64,000 nucleotides of DNA from Hirsutella rhossiliensis (GCF_020360975.1 NW_025408674.1:930001-994000); one strand, 5' to 3'. Shown: positions 32,616 through 45,849, counted from the stretch's first letter. The notes: generated from the sequence alone by a model not told the origin. Translations and numbers: made by a program.

Positions 32616-35600
32616 GTGTACGCCAAGAAGCGAGATTATCCAAGTGGAAGTGCTCCGGAGCCAAAACTTTCTAGCCTGTTGCCAATCCACGCTAGTCGAC
32701 GTCGAGGAGGCAGTAGCATGGCGGACAGTCCTGCAGGGAAGCTAGGCGAGGCGGCCGCTCACCGTGGAGCCTGTTCGTTGTCAGTCGAGGATGGAGAAGA
32801 GGGTAGGAACGGGGGAGTGCCTGTTTCGGGGTGCGGAGATGATACAGGGGCAACTCCCGAGAAGGGGCACGGAGCACGGGAGACAAGGTTGGGGCGGTTC
32901 GGGAGATACAGATCAGTGGCGAATGAAGCATTAACGTTCCGGCTGATTCAGCCTAAGCAGTCTGCGGTCGAAGAAACCGCATGGAGAAAGCATGCAGAGG
33001 CGATCGCAAAGTCACTGCCGAGAAGACCGCCGCGAGGCGGTTTGCGGTCAAGCAGAGCACGGAAGTCCTGTAATTTGGTCAGCAGCGGAAATTCCGCGCA
33101 ACGTCAGTCACCGAGTCCGCTTCCGAGGTTCGTGTTGCCTACAGAACGTGGAGACCAGGGGCAGTGGGCTCTAACAGTCCACCCTTCATCGGCCGTTTTG
33201 CCCCAGGAGAGGGGTCCTGAAGGTGACGGGCAGGGAGATAAGGCGGCGACCGGCGGTGTCCCGGGTGTTCGTTCGAAAGGGACCGACGCTCCGACCTATC
33301 CAGCCCAAGGATACGACTTTCCAAGACCTAAGACGAACGGCGCAATTTGCAGCATCGATTGCATGGGGTTTGCCCAAGCCCGTCGGGGACCGGTTCGGCG
33401 GCCAAGGGCACAGGTGGGTGTGGACGATGGCGCAGCAGAGGCAGCGGACGGCTGCTGCGCGGACAGAGGCAGTCCCGGAGGCGGAGAAGAGAGCCCGTCT
33501 TCCTAGCCGGGATGGGCGCCCGATAAAACAGGTCCGAAGTGGAATCGGAAGGCATAGGGGACGGAGCTGCAGGCCGAAGACCTGGCGAGTGTGCTGCGCT
33601 TTTGGAGGAAGACTTTGCCTTGAAGGAGAGATTGTCTAACGATCAGACGTGGTGCACGCCAATACCGCTCGAGAGGAAGGTGTCGACGGTGCGAGACTTC
33701 TATCAGGCGTTCCACGATGCGAGCACGTTGCCGATACGGACCTGCATGGCAGCTACCGCAAGTGTACGAGAGGAGAGTTGAGGGAGATTACATGGGATCA
33801 TTGGCTGTCAAGTTGCGTACCAAAGGGCGGCCGCTCACCATTTTCATGCCGGAGTTGCTTTCCTGAGGGCGAGTCCGTGTCGGTGTGCGCCGAGTGTGGC
33901 CGATGCCTGGCGCGCAGGAGCCTGTCGCCGGCGATCCACCTTCACAGTCGCCTTGGCTGCGAGCACATGTTCCCGATGAGCTCAAGGGACTGACGCCGGT
34001 CGAAGAGAAGCTCATCTCGCTGAACTCATGTTACGGGTTTGTCACGAGATATAGCATTCCGGGCGGGCAGAGGCAGAGCGTGAAGTATCCGAGGCATGTC
34101 AGGGCCACATCACGGTGTTTCCGAACAATGTGCAGGAGCTGGCCACCAAAGTGCTCCCGCACCCCTTTGCAAGCACTGGACGAGATCCACATCTCGTGGC
34201 AGGGCGCGGAGAAGCCGGCACCGAGCGACCTGTCGAGTCTCTTGTCGGTGAGGCGGCGGGTGGTCGAGAGGGCCCTTGTCTGGCTGAAGCGGAACAACCC
34301 CCACTACGCCGAGATCGAGATCGACGCGGCGGAGATGGAGAGCTGGGGAGACTCGATACACGGGTACCGTCGTCGGTGTGCGATCGTATGGAGCGGAACG
34401 AGCCGTCTGGGTGGGAGAAAGCGCGGACGGCGCACGTTGTGCCGCCCACGGAACGCGCCATGGACGAGGAGGGGCCGGTGGAGATCGAGGAGCTCTTCGC
34501 CCTGCTCAACCAAGGACAAGAAGCCGGCGGCCAGGGTGAAGGTCACGGGCCCAACGGAGAAGGCGCGGTTCGCGATGGAAGTGACGCCTGCCCCGACCAG
34601 AACGTTCCAGCGATCAACGAGGTGACGTCTTCTGGCATGTTCGCGCTCGACGGACCGCCAGACGTCGCGGACGTGGAGAAGCTGCAGTTTGCCTGTGACG
34701 CTGTTGGTGAAGGTGCCGACGACGGCCGTGCGGGCCCGAGCGTGGGTCGGGTCCCTAGCCGGGGTTCGGGGCGTGGCGACGGTGGTTGTGAGCCATACAT
34801 CCGGGTTTCGCGGGGGTGAGTTTACCGATTCCTTTGAGGCGTCCTTCTTTGCCAGGACGTTCCCGACCCTGTTCCCATTTGGCGTTGGGGACCAAGGCTG
34901 GTTGAAGAGACCATGGTCGACGCGGGAAGGTCACGGCCAACTTGCGAGGCAGGGCTGTCGAGGCAGAGGCGGCCGCGGAGACCCCGTATCGTCTCGAAGC
35001 TTGAACCTTCAGGCGTGGGCCGAGATCGTGCTCCGGCGCCATGGTGGTCGATTTGCACTGCACCACATCTTCGCATTTCTCGTCTTCAACATGGGGTGCG
35101 GTCGAGGAACCGCCGGGTCAGCATGTTGAGTGTGGGAGGAAGAACTTCCGCAAGGTAGAGCGCATCGTGCGTCTGATGACCACAGAAAGGCTAGCGGCGG
35201 CGAGGGTCGAGTTGGAGAGCTCGGGTAAGACGACCGATGGTGACGTGAAGGAGCTTCTCAGGAGCCTCTCGCTTTACGGCCACCGGCAGCCCATGTCGAG
35301 AGAGGTCCGTCTCAATATGCGGCGGAAAATCCAGTCGCTCATCGTCGGATATGGCGTGCCGGCCATCTGGTTCACCATCAACCCGAACGACATTACGAAC
35401 CCGGTGAAGCTGCGACTGGCGGCATACCGCACACGCGATCCCGACGCGGCCGAGGAGTTCTTAGAAGGCCTTGGGGATGCGTATAAGCGGGCACGGCTGG
35501 CGATATCGGATCCCATGAGCTCGGCCGTGTTCTTCCACCGCGAGATGAAGCTGTTCTTCGATCATTACGTGAAGGTCGGTGAAGAGTCGGTATTCGGGCG

Positions 35601-38600
35601 CATCGGCAAATACTATGGCGCCGTGGAGACGAACGAACGAGGGGCGCTTCATGTTCACGGCTTGCTCTGGCTGCACGGGAACGCGCATCTCAGCTCGATG
35701 CTTGCCGACATCCACGGGGAGGATCAGGCGGCGTATCGCGAGCGAATCGTCCGATACATCGATAGCGTCTTCTCAGAGGTAAGAATGCCTACCTAAGATG
35801 TGCCACCGGGAGCCTGAAGTACTCTTCTGATGGCCAAGTGGGGCCGGGTTGACGTGCAAGGCAGGATCTGACCAGGAAAGTTTTGCGCCGTGCAAGCGGA
35901 GCGATCTGTGACGGGCGGTATTGGTTCCCTGCTGGACAACGCCGCGCAGTTCTCGGCCGCGTTTATCGAGGAGGCCAACTTCTGTGCCGGCGCGACGCAG
36001 GTGCACACGCATAGCCCGACCTGTGTGAAGTATTCCTTGGGCAAAGGAGGGCGGAAAGGGACCTCTGCCGGTTCAAGGCGCCATGGAGGTTAGTCGACAA
36101 GACCGCCCTCACGGCAGACGGGGTGCTGCAGATCCGGAGGACACACAGCATGGTCAATCGATGGAACGAGGCTATTGCTGTCGGGCCCGGCACAACCATG
36201 ATATTTCCTTCATTGCGACGCAGCGCAAGACAATGGCCCTCATCTATTATGTCACGAACTACGCGACCAAGGTGGAGGACCCGGTGTGGAAGCGTGTGGC
36301 GGCCGCGGCCGAGCTCCTGGCCGCCTCAACAGGTGATGGCACGGCCAACGGAGGGCGGGACGGTGGCGGAGACGCTGCCACCGATGACCCTGTCAAGGGA
36401 ACAGGACGCGACAGTTCCTGATGAGAGTGGCGAACCGCGTGTTCACGGAGCGTCCGCTATCACAGGTCGAGGTCGTCGCTCACCTTCTCGGATATCCGGC
36501 CGAGTTCACCGACAGCAGCGCGTGGGCGTACCTGAACTGTTCTCTGCTGTACTGGGAAGTCTTTCGGCGATGGCGGCATCTCCGAGAAGCCAGTGGCGCT
36601 GCGGCTACGGATGACACCTTGGATGAGTCGGTCGTCGTCGAAGAAGAAGGCCTGAGAATCTCCCACGTCGAGGCGTACCAGCACCGAACTGAAACGCATC
36701 GGCAACGACGAGAGCTGGGCGGCTTGGGGAGATGTCTTTCGAGGATGGATGGGCGCCGGGACGACGCTGGGTTCAGGTGCTCAGGCGGCCGGGCAAGCAC
36801 GCTACCGTCTGCCTCGACGGCTACCTGAGCAAGGACTTCACCTACGATGACGAGTCGTGCTACCGGAGGTGTGTATGGCAACTGCTCTGTCAGCGGGCAT
36901 TATCGGAGAGGCTAACCCACCCCCTGAAGGGCAGCCGTGCAGCATCTTGCGCTGTTCGTGCCGTGGGAGTCCTTCCTGGGCGAAGGAACAGGTGAGATCA
37001 ACAGCATCTGGGCGCGGGCTCGAGACGCTATGGCCCCGAGAATATCATGTCTCGTCGACAACGTGCAGCTGCTTCGACGATCCGCCGAAGACGCAAAACG
37101 CGACGCCAAGCAATGGGCAGCCTCGTCCGGCGATGGCGACCCGACGGTCGCACACGTCGAGGAGGGTGGAGCAGGCGAGGCGGGCGCGGAGTCTGCAGCG
37201 ACATATCAGCCCAACAGCATCGGAGACGCAACGCGGCTCATCGACGTCGTCCGAGGTGCAGTGGGAGCGAATCAGGTGACGGCCAAGTCGCCGGAGCTCA
37301 TGGCAATGATACAGCAGCTCTGTCGGTTTCAGCAATCGGCGCTGCGCTCGACGGCCGAGCTCGAGGCCACGGCGCTGATCGAACGAGGGGAGAGGCGGTT
37401 AAGCATGCCAGGGCGGGTATTTTCCGGGGCCGCACTACCGCCGCAGGATCAGGTCAAGGCTATCAAGTCGCAGCAGGTAAGTGCCTCGAAGGAGAGGGAG
37501 AGGATGATCCAAGGGATACAAAGCACGCCCGCCGCCTGGGAAAGCGATCGCCGCGCAGCGTTGCGAAGGGTGATGACCGGTTTCGGGAGGACGAGGTCGA
37601 AATGACGATGGCCGACTCGACGAGACCGCTATCGACGCAGGGGCGGGAATGGACGTTCAGTTTGGCCCATCAACCTCCTTCCTCGCGGCGGGCAAGGTGT
37701 TGGCAACACGGCTGACGCTGAACAAGAGGCAGTCCATCGCTTTTCTGATAATATGCCGCCAGCTCGATTTGATGCAGCAGACCGACGGGGCGATGCCTGC
37801 CAGCTGCGCCAGTTCGTCGGTGGCGAGGGCGGTACCGGCAAGTCGCGAATCATCGAGGCACTCGTCGAGCTGTTCAGTAAAAGAGCCTTTCGAATCGTCT
37901 GCTGATCACGGCGACGTCGGGGACTGCGGCGGCGCGGATCAACGGCATCACGATCCACCCGCCTGCGGGTTCACTAAAGACCAAGGGGCGGGGGCGCGAA
38001 CATGGTCAAAGACCTTGACGGTGCGGCTGCCGAAACAGGCGGAGCGGTTCATCCACGGCCAGTCTCGAATGGATTGGCAGGAGAAGGATGTGCTCGTCAT
38101 CGACGAGGTGAGCATGCTCGGGGCGCGGACGCTGCACGCCGTGAACGAGCGGCTTCGCCGGCTTCGCGGATCGCGGCAAGATTTCGGGGGGATCCCCATC
38201 GTCCTCTTCTGCGGAGATTTTCAGCAGTTCCGGCCGGTCCAAGAGAGGTCGATCGTCCTGCCTAGCGCGGCCATCTCGTGGGACGTAGACAACTCGTTCA
38301 AGGCCGAGCAGCGTCACCAGCACGACAAAGCGCACGCACTGTGGAAGAGGTTCACGACGGTCGTCATGCTGGACGAGCAGATGCGCGCCGCCGGCGACCC
38401 GGAGCTGCAGAGGCTGCTGAAGCGGATCCGTCTAGGCGTGCAGGATCGGACGGATCTAAACCTCCTCAACTCAAGGTGCTACCGGGAGGAAGGCGGATCC
38501 CTTGGGAGACGGGCATCACCGTGGTGACGCCGCTCAATAGGAATCGGTGGAACCTGAACATGGAGGCGAGCCTGGCGTTCCGGGTCCAGCAGCGGTCGAC

Positions 38601-39364
38601 GATGCGCATTTTCATCTCCGAGCACAAGTGGAAGGAGGAGCTGCCGACGGAGGAAGAGGCGATCATGATACTCAACCAGGGCGACGATAGCGCGATCCCG
38701 GTGCCGGCCGTCTTCATGTTCGTGGCCGGGATGCCCATCGTCGTGAACCACAACACCCACCAGGGGCTGAAGCTAGTGAACGGCGCGAGCTACTCGGCGG
38801 TGGAGGTCATTGTCGACAAGGCGTACCCGGGGCATCGGATCTCGGCCGATATGACGATCCACTTCGGCCGCCGGCGGGGATCATTCTCGAATCGGAGACG
38901 ACGAGATATCTCCACTTCGTCGGGATGCCGCCGGGCACGATCTTGTTGACACCCATGACCGTTAAGATACAGTGCCAGCGAAAAAGGCCGTGGCAACGCA
39001 ACGACGTCAGCCGAAAGGGTTTGCCGTGCGCAGCAGCGTTCGCGTGCACGGACTACAAGGTGCAGGGCAAAACGCTGGAGCGCGTGGCCCTCGAGCTGCG
39101 AGGACACGGACGACGAAGATGGATGGAACGGTGGTGCCCTCGCAGTGCGACCCGTACGGCCTGTACGTGCAGCTATCGCGCTGCCGAACTCTAGACGGCA
39201 TCATGCTCGTGTCCAAGGTGCGGGACAGAGACTTGGTGGGCAACCGGGTCCCCGAGGAGATGACTGCCGCACAGGCCAGGCTCGAGGTACTGAGCGAGAG
39301 GACCGTTGAGGAGGCGTTGCGCTGGCTGGACGGTGATGCTGAAGAGTCAAGGCGGCCGCGCTAG
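32616..39364 (+). pseudogene. Helitron RepHel protein, unit A, many frameshifts
   Basis: This rolling-circle transposase joins a HUH nickase to a PIF1-like helicase. Order: disordered N-terminus with IQPK-type repeats (32616-33500); a cysteine/DUF6570-like region with LNSCYGFVTRYSIPGGQRQ (about 34000-34340); an acidic linker ending NEVTSSGMFALD; the Helitron_like_N/Rep domain (35041-35796) with HVH at 35650-35658 in LHVHGLLWL. An 86-bp intron follows (35779-35864). Next come HSPTCVKYSLG and a second 61-bp intron (36869-36929), then the helicase with GGEGGTGKS at 37819-37845, VIDEVSMLGARTL, LFCGDFQQFRP, and C-terminal DYKVQGKTLERVALEL (about 39047). At least ten frame changes separate these, including one between Walker A and Walker B. 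It cannot encode the full protein as written. Confidence 0.85.
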
Positions 39365-40237
39365 GTGACGCGATGAAGAGTTCGGCAGGCGGGAAGAGTC
39401 GGCAGGCGGCAGACAGGGTGGGAGGCGCCTAGTGGTGGGATAAGGCACGCGAAAAGGCAACAGAAGCCGGGGGAAGGGCAGCGACCAACGAGGAGGGAGG
39501 CAAGGAGGGACCAATCACAAGGGACCAATCAAGGGGCGGAGAACTTTTGGGGGGAGAGGGCGGGGTCTGCGGGGCACGTTAGAAGGCCTTTCGTTCCTCA
39601 AGGCACTTATTCTGATTAATGTACGGGTAAGGCAACCCCGCACGGGTTGCGCAATAAGCCTTTCGGAACGAAGATTACGACCAGAGGGGAAGAGAAAGGA
39701 ATAAACAGCAGCAGAGAGGCAGAAGGAATGGGGGGTGTAACAGTTCAGCAAGTTCAACTTAACTAGCTACCTAGTTAGAACGAATAAGCTAATAAGGACG
39801 AGAATATAGAGGTAAAGAGGAGGAAGGAAAAGGAGTTATACCTACGTCAAGAAGTAGGTCCAGTTGCATAAAGTTAGTCTAGGCCTAGCTCGTAATATAT
39901 AGTAAAGGTAAGAAGGGGAGGGAAGGGAAGAGGGGGAAGTGGAGTTATAGTATCACGGGGCGGACTAGGCAACGAGGGAAGAACGATGTTGTCGGATACA
40001 GAGCTATGGACAGTATGCGAGGGCCGGGCATATATGTATGTGGCTATAGACACGTGGTGTGTAGAGGTACCTTAGTACCGTGAGATATAGACTAATAAGT
40101 AGGGGTAGCTTTTCTTATATTAATAGTATAGCGAGAGTATAGGCCTAGCTTATATAGTAACTAGGTTGTAGAGGTATATTATTTTGGAGAGTTTAGTAGA
40201 TATCAAGTATAGATTCAGTGTTATTCAGATAGTAGGC
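39365..40237. repeat. A/B junction with boundary module b
   Basis: It carries ACCAATCAAGGGGCGGAGAA, then CCTTTCGTTCCTCAAGGC (39587-39604), a hairpin GCAACCC..GGGTTGC (about 39634-39652) and GCCTTTCGGAACGAAG (39658-39673). The two outer words are imperfect inverted repeats about 50 bp apart. From 39780 to 40200 the sequence is TA-rich, with many CTATA/TATAG words and no gene. Confidence 0.65.
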
Positions 40238-41638
40238 TCATTTTTGCATGCGTTGGCGGAGGGGCCGGATGGGCGCGTCGCTAGTACTAGCGACGATAGA
40301 GTCAAGAAGGGAACCGGGCGCGGCGGCCAGGGCATGAGCGGGCGTGTCCCCGGGCGGCCTTGACGACGAGGCGGACTGCGGGGGTGAGGAGGAAGTGGCG
40401 GCGGAGCCAACAGTGCTCGAAGAGGAGGAAGGAAGCGAATGGTGCTGGTGCAAGGTGCGCGACCTCTTAATCGGGGAGTCGGCCACGGCCGAGCAGGCCC
40501 GCTTGGGCGGCGGCGTCACAGGCGCATCGGCAGGCGGCCCGGAGCCTTGGAAGGCGTGTGCGGCGCGGTCGAAGGCGGCGTAGCAAGCGAGTAGGAGGCG
40601 GCGCGGACGAGGTCAAACGCAGAGGAGGTGGAAGAGGTTGACGCCTCAGGGCTGGGCCAGCGGGGAAGCGGAGGCGGCAGCGGCGGAAGACCTATCATGG
40701 AAAGTCCAGCTATCCGGGACGACGACGAAGACGTAATCGCGGTCCGAGCCGGGCGGGACACACATCACGCCATGATCGAGAAGGCCGGCGACCTTGCCAG
40801 TGCAGGTAAACGGGATACCAGGCAGAAAGGAGAGGCGGACCTCTCGGCCAGCTTACACAGGACGAGCCAAGGGTTGGCATAGATGGGAAAGATGACAAAG
40901 ACCTGAAAGGGGTGGTAGCCCTTGAAGGGAACCTTGTCCGGGACGCCAGGGCGATGTACGTCGATAGCTGGATTAGGCCGCAGCAGCGGAGCTGGTCGGT
41001 CCCAAGACCAGGAAGAAGATCGGCCTGCAGGAGGTCAAGTCCGAGCCGGCGACGACGCCGTGAAAGGAGACAACAGGAGGCGTCGAGGGGAAGTGGCCGT
41101 CGGGTGCCAAGGAGCGCGGGAGGACGCTTAGGGAAGAGATCAGCGGGGCGGCAAAGAGGACGGAGGGGAGGCTCACGGCTGGTAGCCCTGGTCGCGGACG
41201 ACGAGGGCGGGCATCGTATAGAGGAGAGTCTCGCCGACGTCGGCCTCGAGACCGTCGCGGCGCTCGACCTCCCAGGCGAGGGCGTACGGATGGACGCGGC
41301 CGGACATAAAGAACCACTGCTCAGACCAATCCGAGTCGACGACCGGCTGGCCGTAGATTGAGAGATTCAAGCTAAAGAAGAGGGGGGAGACATCGTTATC
41401 ATCCCCCGCTGCCCGGAGGGGAGCGTACTCGAGCGCCAGCAGCCACGAGGGGGCGGGAAGGAGGACGCGGGCAATGGCCTCGGCGTTGAGGCCCCTCACG
41501 CGGTGCTCGTCCTGGTGGGCGAACCTCACGGGGCAGTCGGGCTGGGCAAAGAACATCATGGTCAGCGCCGCCGGCGCCCTTATTGCCTGTAAGAGGCCTG
41601 CGAAGGTGCGGCGGAGAGTCGGTGGTAGGCGGCGTCAT
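40238..41638 (-). pseudogene. Helitron-linked VPDSWTF gene, unit B copy
   Basis: Exon 1 (41638-41177) contains AQPDCPVRFAHQDEHRVRG, LNAEAIARVLLPAPSWLL, SLNLSIYGQPVVDSDWSEQW, FFMSGRVHPYALAWEVERRD and PALVVRDQGYQP. It has one frame break between the first 25 residues and Met 41559. A 50-bp intron (41176-41127, GTGAGC...CTAAG) sits exactly where unit D has its intron. Exon 2 continues FPSTPPVVSFHGVVAGSDL, and QVFVIFPIYANPW is in frame here. Then come frame-shifted pieces of the VPDSWTF domain, and a Pro/Ser tail with KRSRTL ending RPLRQRMQK. Function unknown; two possible OB-like blocks. Confidence 0.72.
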
Positions 41639-42460
41639 TATAGCCCTCTAGCAGGAAGTAAGTCAACAACAATAGGGGCAAGGGGGAAGCCATACATAGC
41701 TATATAGATCGCAAAGAAGCCTATATAGCGCGATACTGCATTAAGAAGCGCGGTAGGGTTAGGAGATTAGAAGATCGGATATAGGTTAAAGTCCTAGAGA
41801 AAAGAAGGCATAAAGGGTTAGCAGGGCAGGCCATATAGGGTCCCATATAGGTAATAGAGAAGACATAGATGAAAGCAACGAGAACAATAGGAAAGGATAG
41901 GAAAGATATAATCGGCGGTCTACTACGAGATTAAGGGGTCTTAATATATAAGCCATACGGCAGGGCTAAGCGTGAAGGGAAAGGTATAGCATTGTCTCTG
42001 ATGCGTACGAGACATTGAACTAAAGGCGGGCACATAAGCGCCTAGGGACGGACCCAGACGTAGGCTATGGGGTCCTAGGAGAGAAGAGGGAAAGCGTGGC
42101 GCATAGAGCGTCAAGGACGAGAAGCCATTGGTAGGACCTACGTCTAGGGAACAGCCGAGGCCGCATCGGCCGCGGGTAGGGCAGTAGGCGTCAGTCGGTA
42201 CGGACCGCAGACAGCTAGCGCGGGCATAATAGTAAGTAAGTAGCATATGTAAGACATGCTAAGTCGGGAGGCCGAGGGCATATAGATATGTGATTAAGAA
42301 GCATGTGTTATGTGGAAGGCATGGGCCGAGCGGGAGCATGGCGAAGAGAGGGGCTACACGCCAGCGGCCCGTATATGGAGAATGTTTGCCGAAGGAGGTG
42401 GTGGCATAGTAAGTAGGTAAGGCCAAGAGAGCGTACGCAGAGGTAGCAGCATCCATCACG
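41639..42460. other. Divergent intergenic region of unit B, TA-rich
   Basis: Dense CTATATAG/TATAGG words occur between the two divergent start codons. No coding sequence is supported, although a long minus-strand frame opposes the RepHel N-terminus just to the right. The composition contrasts sharply with the GC-rich genes on both sides. Confidence 0.5.
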
Positions 42461-45400
42461 ATGAAGCCAGCCAGTACAGAAGCGCAGCACGGGGCTGAGA
42501 GCAGCGCAGGCCGAGCACGGGAGGCACCCAGAGCCCCATATATAGCAATGAGGTTCAGGCCGATCTCGGCGGCGCCGGTGCCCGGCGCGGAGGGTCGGCA
42601 GGTGGCGCATGAGAGGGCGTCAGGGCTGGTGCTGCCGAAGCGAAGGCGACGGGGCGGCCGGCCGGCGAGGAATCCAGGGGAGGGGACCGGCGCGGGGGAG
42701 GCAGGCACGACTAGGGCCACGGCGGGAAGGACGCCCCCAGGCACAAGCGACCAGGGGGCGATGGAAGGAAGACGGCGCCGTCGACACCGGAGACGAGGCG
42801 GAGGCGAAACGTAGAGAAGCCGGCGAAGGCGAGGTGGCCTCCTCACGCCGCCAAGCTCCGCCGAGGCGCCGCGGCCTGGCAGGAAGGAGGCCGGGGCGGC
42901 CAAGGCAGCAGCGGATCGACAGAAGCCAGCAGCCGCTGTTCCGGGATATCCAGCCGCGGCCGACATCGGGGGAGGCTCTAGCGACACAGCCATGGAGCGC
43001 GGCAGGCCCGGCCCTAGGTCCGGCGGCACGGCAAAGACAGCTTCAGAGGATACAGCCCTGGCCGGGGAGCGGGCCAGAGGGTGCCACGGGGGACGCGGCC
43101 GAGGGCGCAAAGCCCAGTGCAGAAATGAAAAGCCAACGCGCCGGTATAGTTCCCAAGCAGGCTCCCAGGGTCGGTCGACGGAGAGAGGTGGTTAACGTGA
43201 TGTAGATGAGACGACGATGGGCCCGCCGCCCCCTGGACAGAGACAGAAGAGAAAGCGCAGCCCGGTTGGCAAAGAAATCGAGGCAAGACATGGCGGCCGC
43301 GCGTCAAGCATGGCCGGGCCGTCCCTAGGCCCCACGGCAAGTCAACAGGCGCCTCGGTGATCCTGCCTCGGCCAGTAGCCACGATGGAGAGCGCTATAGG
43401 GGACACGGCTGAGGTTGTAGGGCCTGGCGAGGCAATAGAAGGCCAACGCGCAGGTAAGACTATGAACGGTGCCAAGGTATATATATAGATGTCTAATCGG
43501 ATATAGATGGGATGACGAGAGGCCCGCCACCTCGAGAGAGACAGAAGAGGAAGGGCAACGCCGCCAGCGGACAGACCGAGGCAAAACGGAGTCGCGGCGA
43601 CCAGAGGCGGCCAAGGCCAAGGCAGATGCAGGCCGAGGACCTGGCGGACGTGCTGCGGGGCCTCGAAGAGGAGTTCGAGGCGGGAGAGAGGCTGGCCGGC
43701 GAGGGGGCGTGGTGGGCGGCGGTGCCGCGGGGAAGGGGGGGCAGGGAAGGGCGGGGGGTCTAGCGGGGGGTTCACGACGCCGGCACGCCACCGACCGCGA
43801 CGCGCACGCCATGCTACCGGAAGCAGGCCAGGTGGAGCTCAGGAGATGGCGTGGGAGGGCTGGTCGCGGCACGGCGCGGCGCAGGAGGCGGGCGGTCGCC
43901 GTTCGGGCCGAAGCTGCTTCCCGAGGGCGCGCCGGTGCCGGTGTGCGCCGAGTGCGCGCGGCGGGTCGGGCGCGACGGCGCATCGGCGGCGATGCACCTC
44001 CACCGGCGGCTCGGCTGCGAGCACGTCTACCCGGACGAGCTCAAGGCCTGACGCCGGTCGAGGAGAAGCTGATCGCGCTCAACTCATGCTACGGCTTCGT
44101 GACGAAGGACAGCATCCCCGGCGGCAAGAGGCAGGGCGTGAGGCACCCGAGGCACGTCAAGGGCCACATCACGGAGTTCCCAAACGACGTCCAGGGGCTT
44201 GCGACCAACGGGCTCCCGCACCCGCTGCTCCGGGTCATGGACGAGATCCACGTCTCGTGGCAGGGCGCCGAGAGGCCCGGGCCGCGGGACTTGTCCGGCC
44301 TGCTGTCTGTACGGCGGCGGCCGGTGGAAAGGGCGTTGGCGTGGCTTAAGGAGAATAACCCGCACTATAGCGAGGTCGAGGTCGACACGGCCGAGATGGA
44401 CAGCTGGGGGGAGCCGGCGCACGGGGTGCCGGCGGCGGTGTGGGAGCGGCTCGAGCACAACGAGCCGTCGGCGCGCGAGAGGACGCAGACGGCGCAGCTG
44501 GTGCCGCCGACGGAGCGGGCCATGGACGACGAGGGCGTCGTCGAGATCGAGGAGGTGCTTGCGATGCTAAGGCAGGGCCGGGACCCCGCCGAGGGCCGGC
44601 CCGACCCCGGGCCTACGTACGAGGGGGCGGGTAACGGCGAGGATCTAGAGGGCGCTAGGCCCGAAGAGGAGGGGGACATAATTAACGAGGTAACGTCGTC
44701 CGGCATGTTCGACGGGGCGCCCGAGGTGGCGGACGCCGATAAGATCCGCTTCGCCCGCGAGGCTATCGGGACCATAGGCCCGAGGACATGGGTCAACATG
44801 GCGGCGGGAGGGGCGGCGGGAGGGGCGGCGAGGAGCAGCGGCCGTGGCGGCGACAGCGAGCCCTACATACAGGTGCGGCGCGGAGACGAATTTGCCGACT
44901 CGGCAGACGCGTCCTTCTTCGCCAGGGCCTTCCCGACCCTGTTGCCCTTTGGGCTAGGCGGGCCGAGGCTCGCCGACGAGGCCGCCGCGGGCGAGGGCGC
45001 GGCCGCGGCCGCCGGCCGGCGGGGCGACGACAGCGCGACGCCGGTGCCGGCCGTCTTCGTCTTCGTGCCCGGCATGCCGGTCGTCGTGAACCAGAACACG
45101 CACCAGGGGCTGAAGGTGGTGAACGGGGCCGGCTACACGGCGGTGGCCGTGATCCCCGACCGGGCCTTCCCGGCCACCGGGTGTCGGCGGAGCTGACGCT
45201 GCACTTCGGCCGCCGGCGGGCATCGTGCTGGCGTCGGAGACGACCCGGGACCTCCACTTCGTAGGGATGCCGGCCGGGACGATCCTGCTGACGCCCATCA
45301 GCGTGAAGATCACGGCGCAGCGGAAGCGGCCGTGGCAGCGCAACGACGTGAGCCGGCGGGGCCTGCCGTGCGCGGCGGCCTTCGCCTGCACCGACTACAA

Positions 45401-45849
45401 GGTGCAGGGCGGGACGATCGAGCGCGTCGCGCTCGAGCTGCGGGGGGCGAGGACGACGACGGTCGAGGGCAGGGCGGTGGCGTCGCCGTGCGACCCGTAC
45501 AGCCTCTACGTGCAGCTCGCGGTGCCCGACGCTCGACGGCATCACGCTCGTGTCGGAGGTGCGGGAGCGGGACTTCATAGGGAACCGGGTGCCGAAGGAG
45601 ATGACAGCGGCGCAGGCACGGCTGGAGGAGCTAAGCGGGCTGACGACGCGAGAGGCGGCCGGCCTACCCGCGGGTGAGGACGCGGGCGAGGAGGGCCGAG
45701 GCAGCCCGGCCCCAAAGAAGACCAATGAGAGGGAGTCTTCAAGAGATGGCCAAGAGGAGGGGGGGGCCAATCAGGAAGAGGCTTCAAAGGGGGCAAAGAG
45801 GGGAAGAAAGAGCGGGAAGAGGGGTCGAGTTACGACGAATCAGAGGTAA
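42461..45849 (+). pseudogene. RepHel deletion derivative, unit B
   Basis: The N-terminus (MKPASTEAQHG..., matching unit D's MKPANGRVQSG) is disordered and contains IQPRP/IQPWP motifs. A QMQAEDLADVLRGLEEEFEA helix follows, then the Cys-rich region. A long clean frame (43469-45196) carries LNSCYGFVTKDSIPGGKRQ, EIHVSWQGAERPGPRDLSGL and FADSADASFFARAFPTLLPF. It then jumps in frame at about 45021 to DDSATPVPAVFVFVPGMPVV from the helicase C-terminus. The entire HUH nickase and Walker A/B region (about 3.7 kb in unit C) is missing. The last part (DYKVQGGTIERVALELRG, about 45397) is in another frame. It cannot catalyse transposition. A fused regulatory protein is conceivable. Confidence 0.82.

Larger units (their letters stand above)
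29520..39604 (+). mobile_element. Helitron-like unit A
   Basis: The unit runs from boundary module a to the first half of module b (CCTTTCGTTCCTCAAGGC, 39587-39604). It holds the minus-strand VPDSWTF gene (29996-31417) and the plus-strand RepHel gene (32616-39364). Edges are defined by shared flanking words rather than by proven TC/CTRR termini. It is heavily frameshifted and probably dead. Confidence 0.6.

Noticed and set aside
42259..43775. Long minus-strand frames opposite the unit B RepHel N-terminus
   Set aside because: They are caused by high GC and scarcity of stop codons. The plus-strand reading matches unit D residue patterns, the minus does not.
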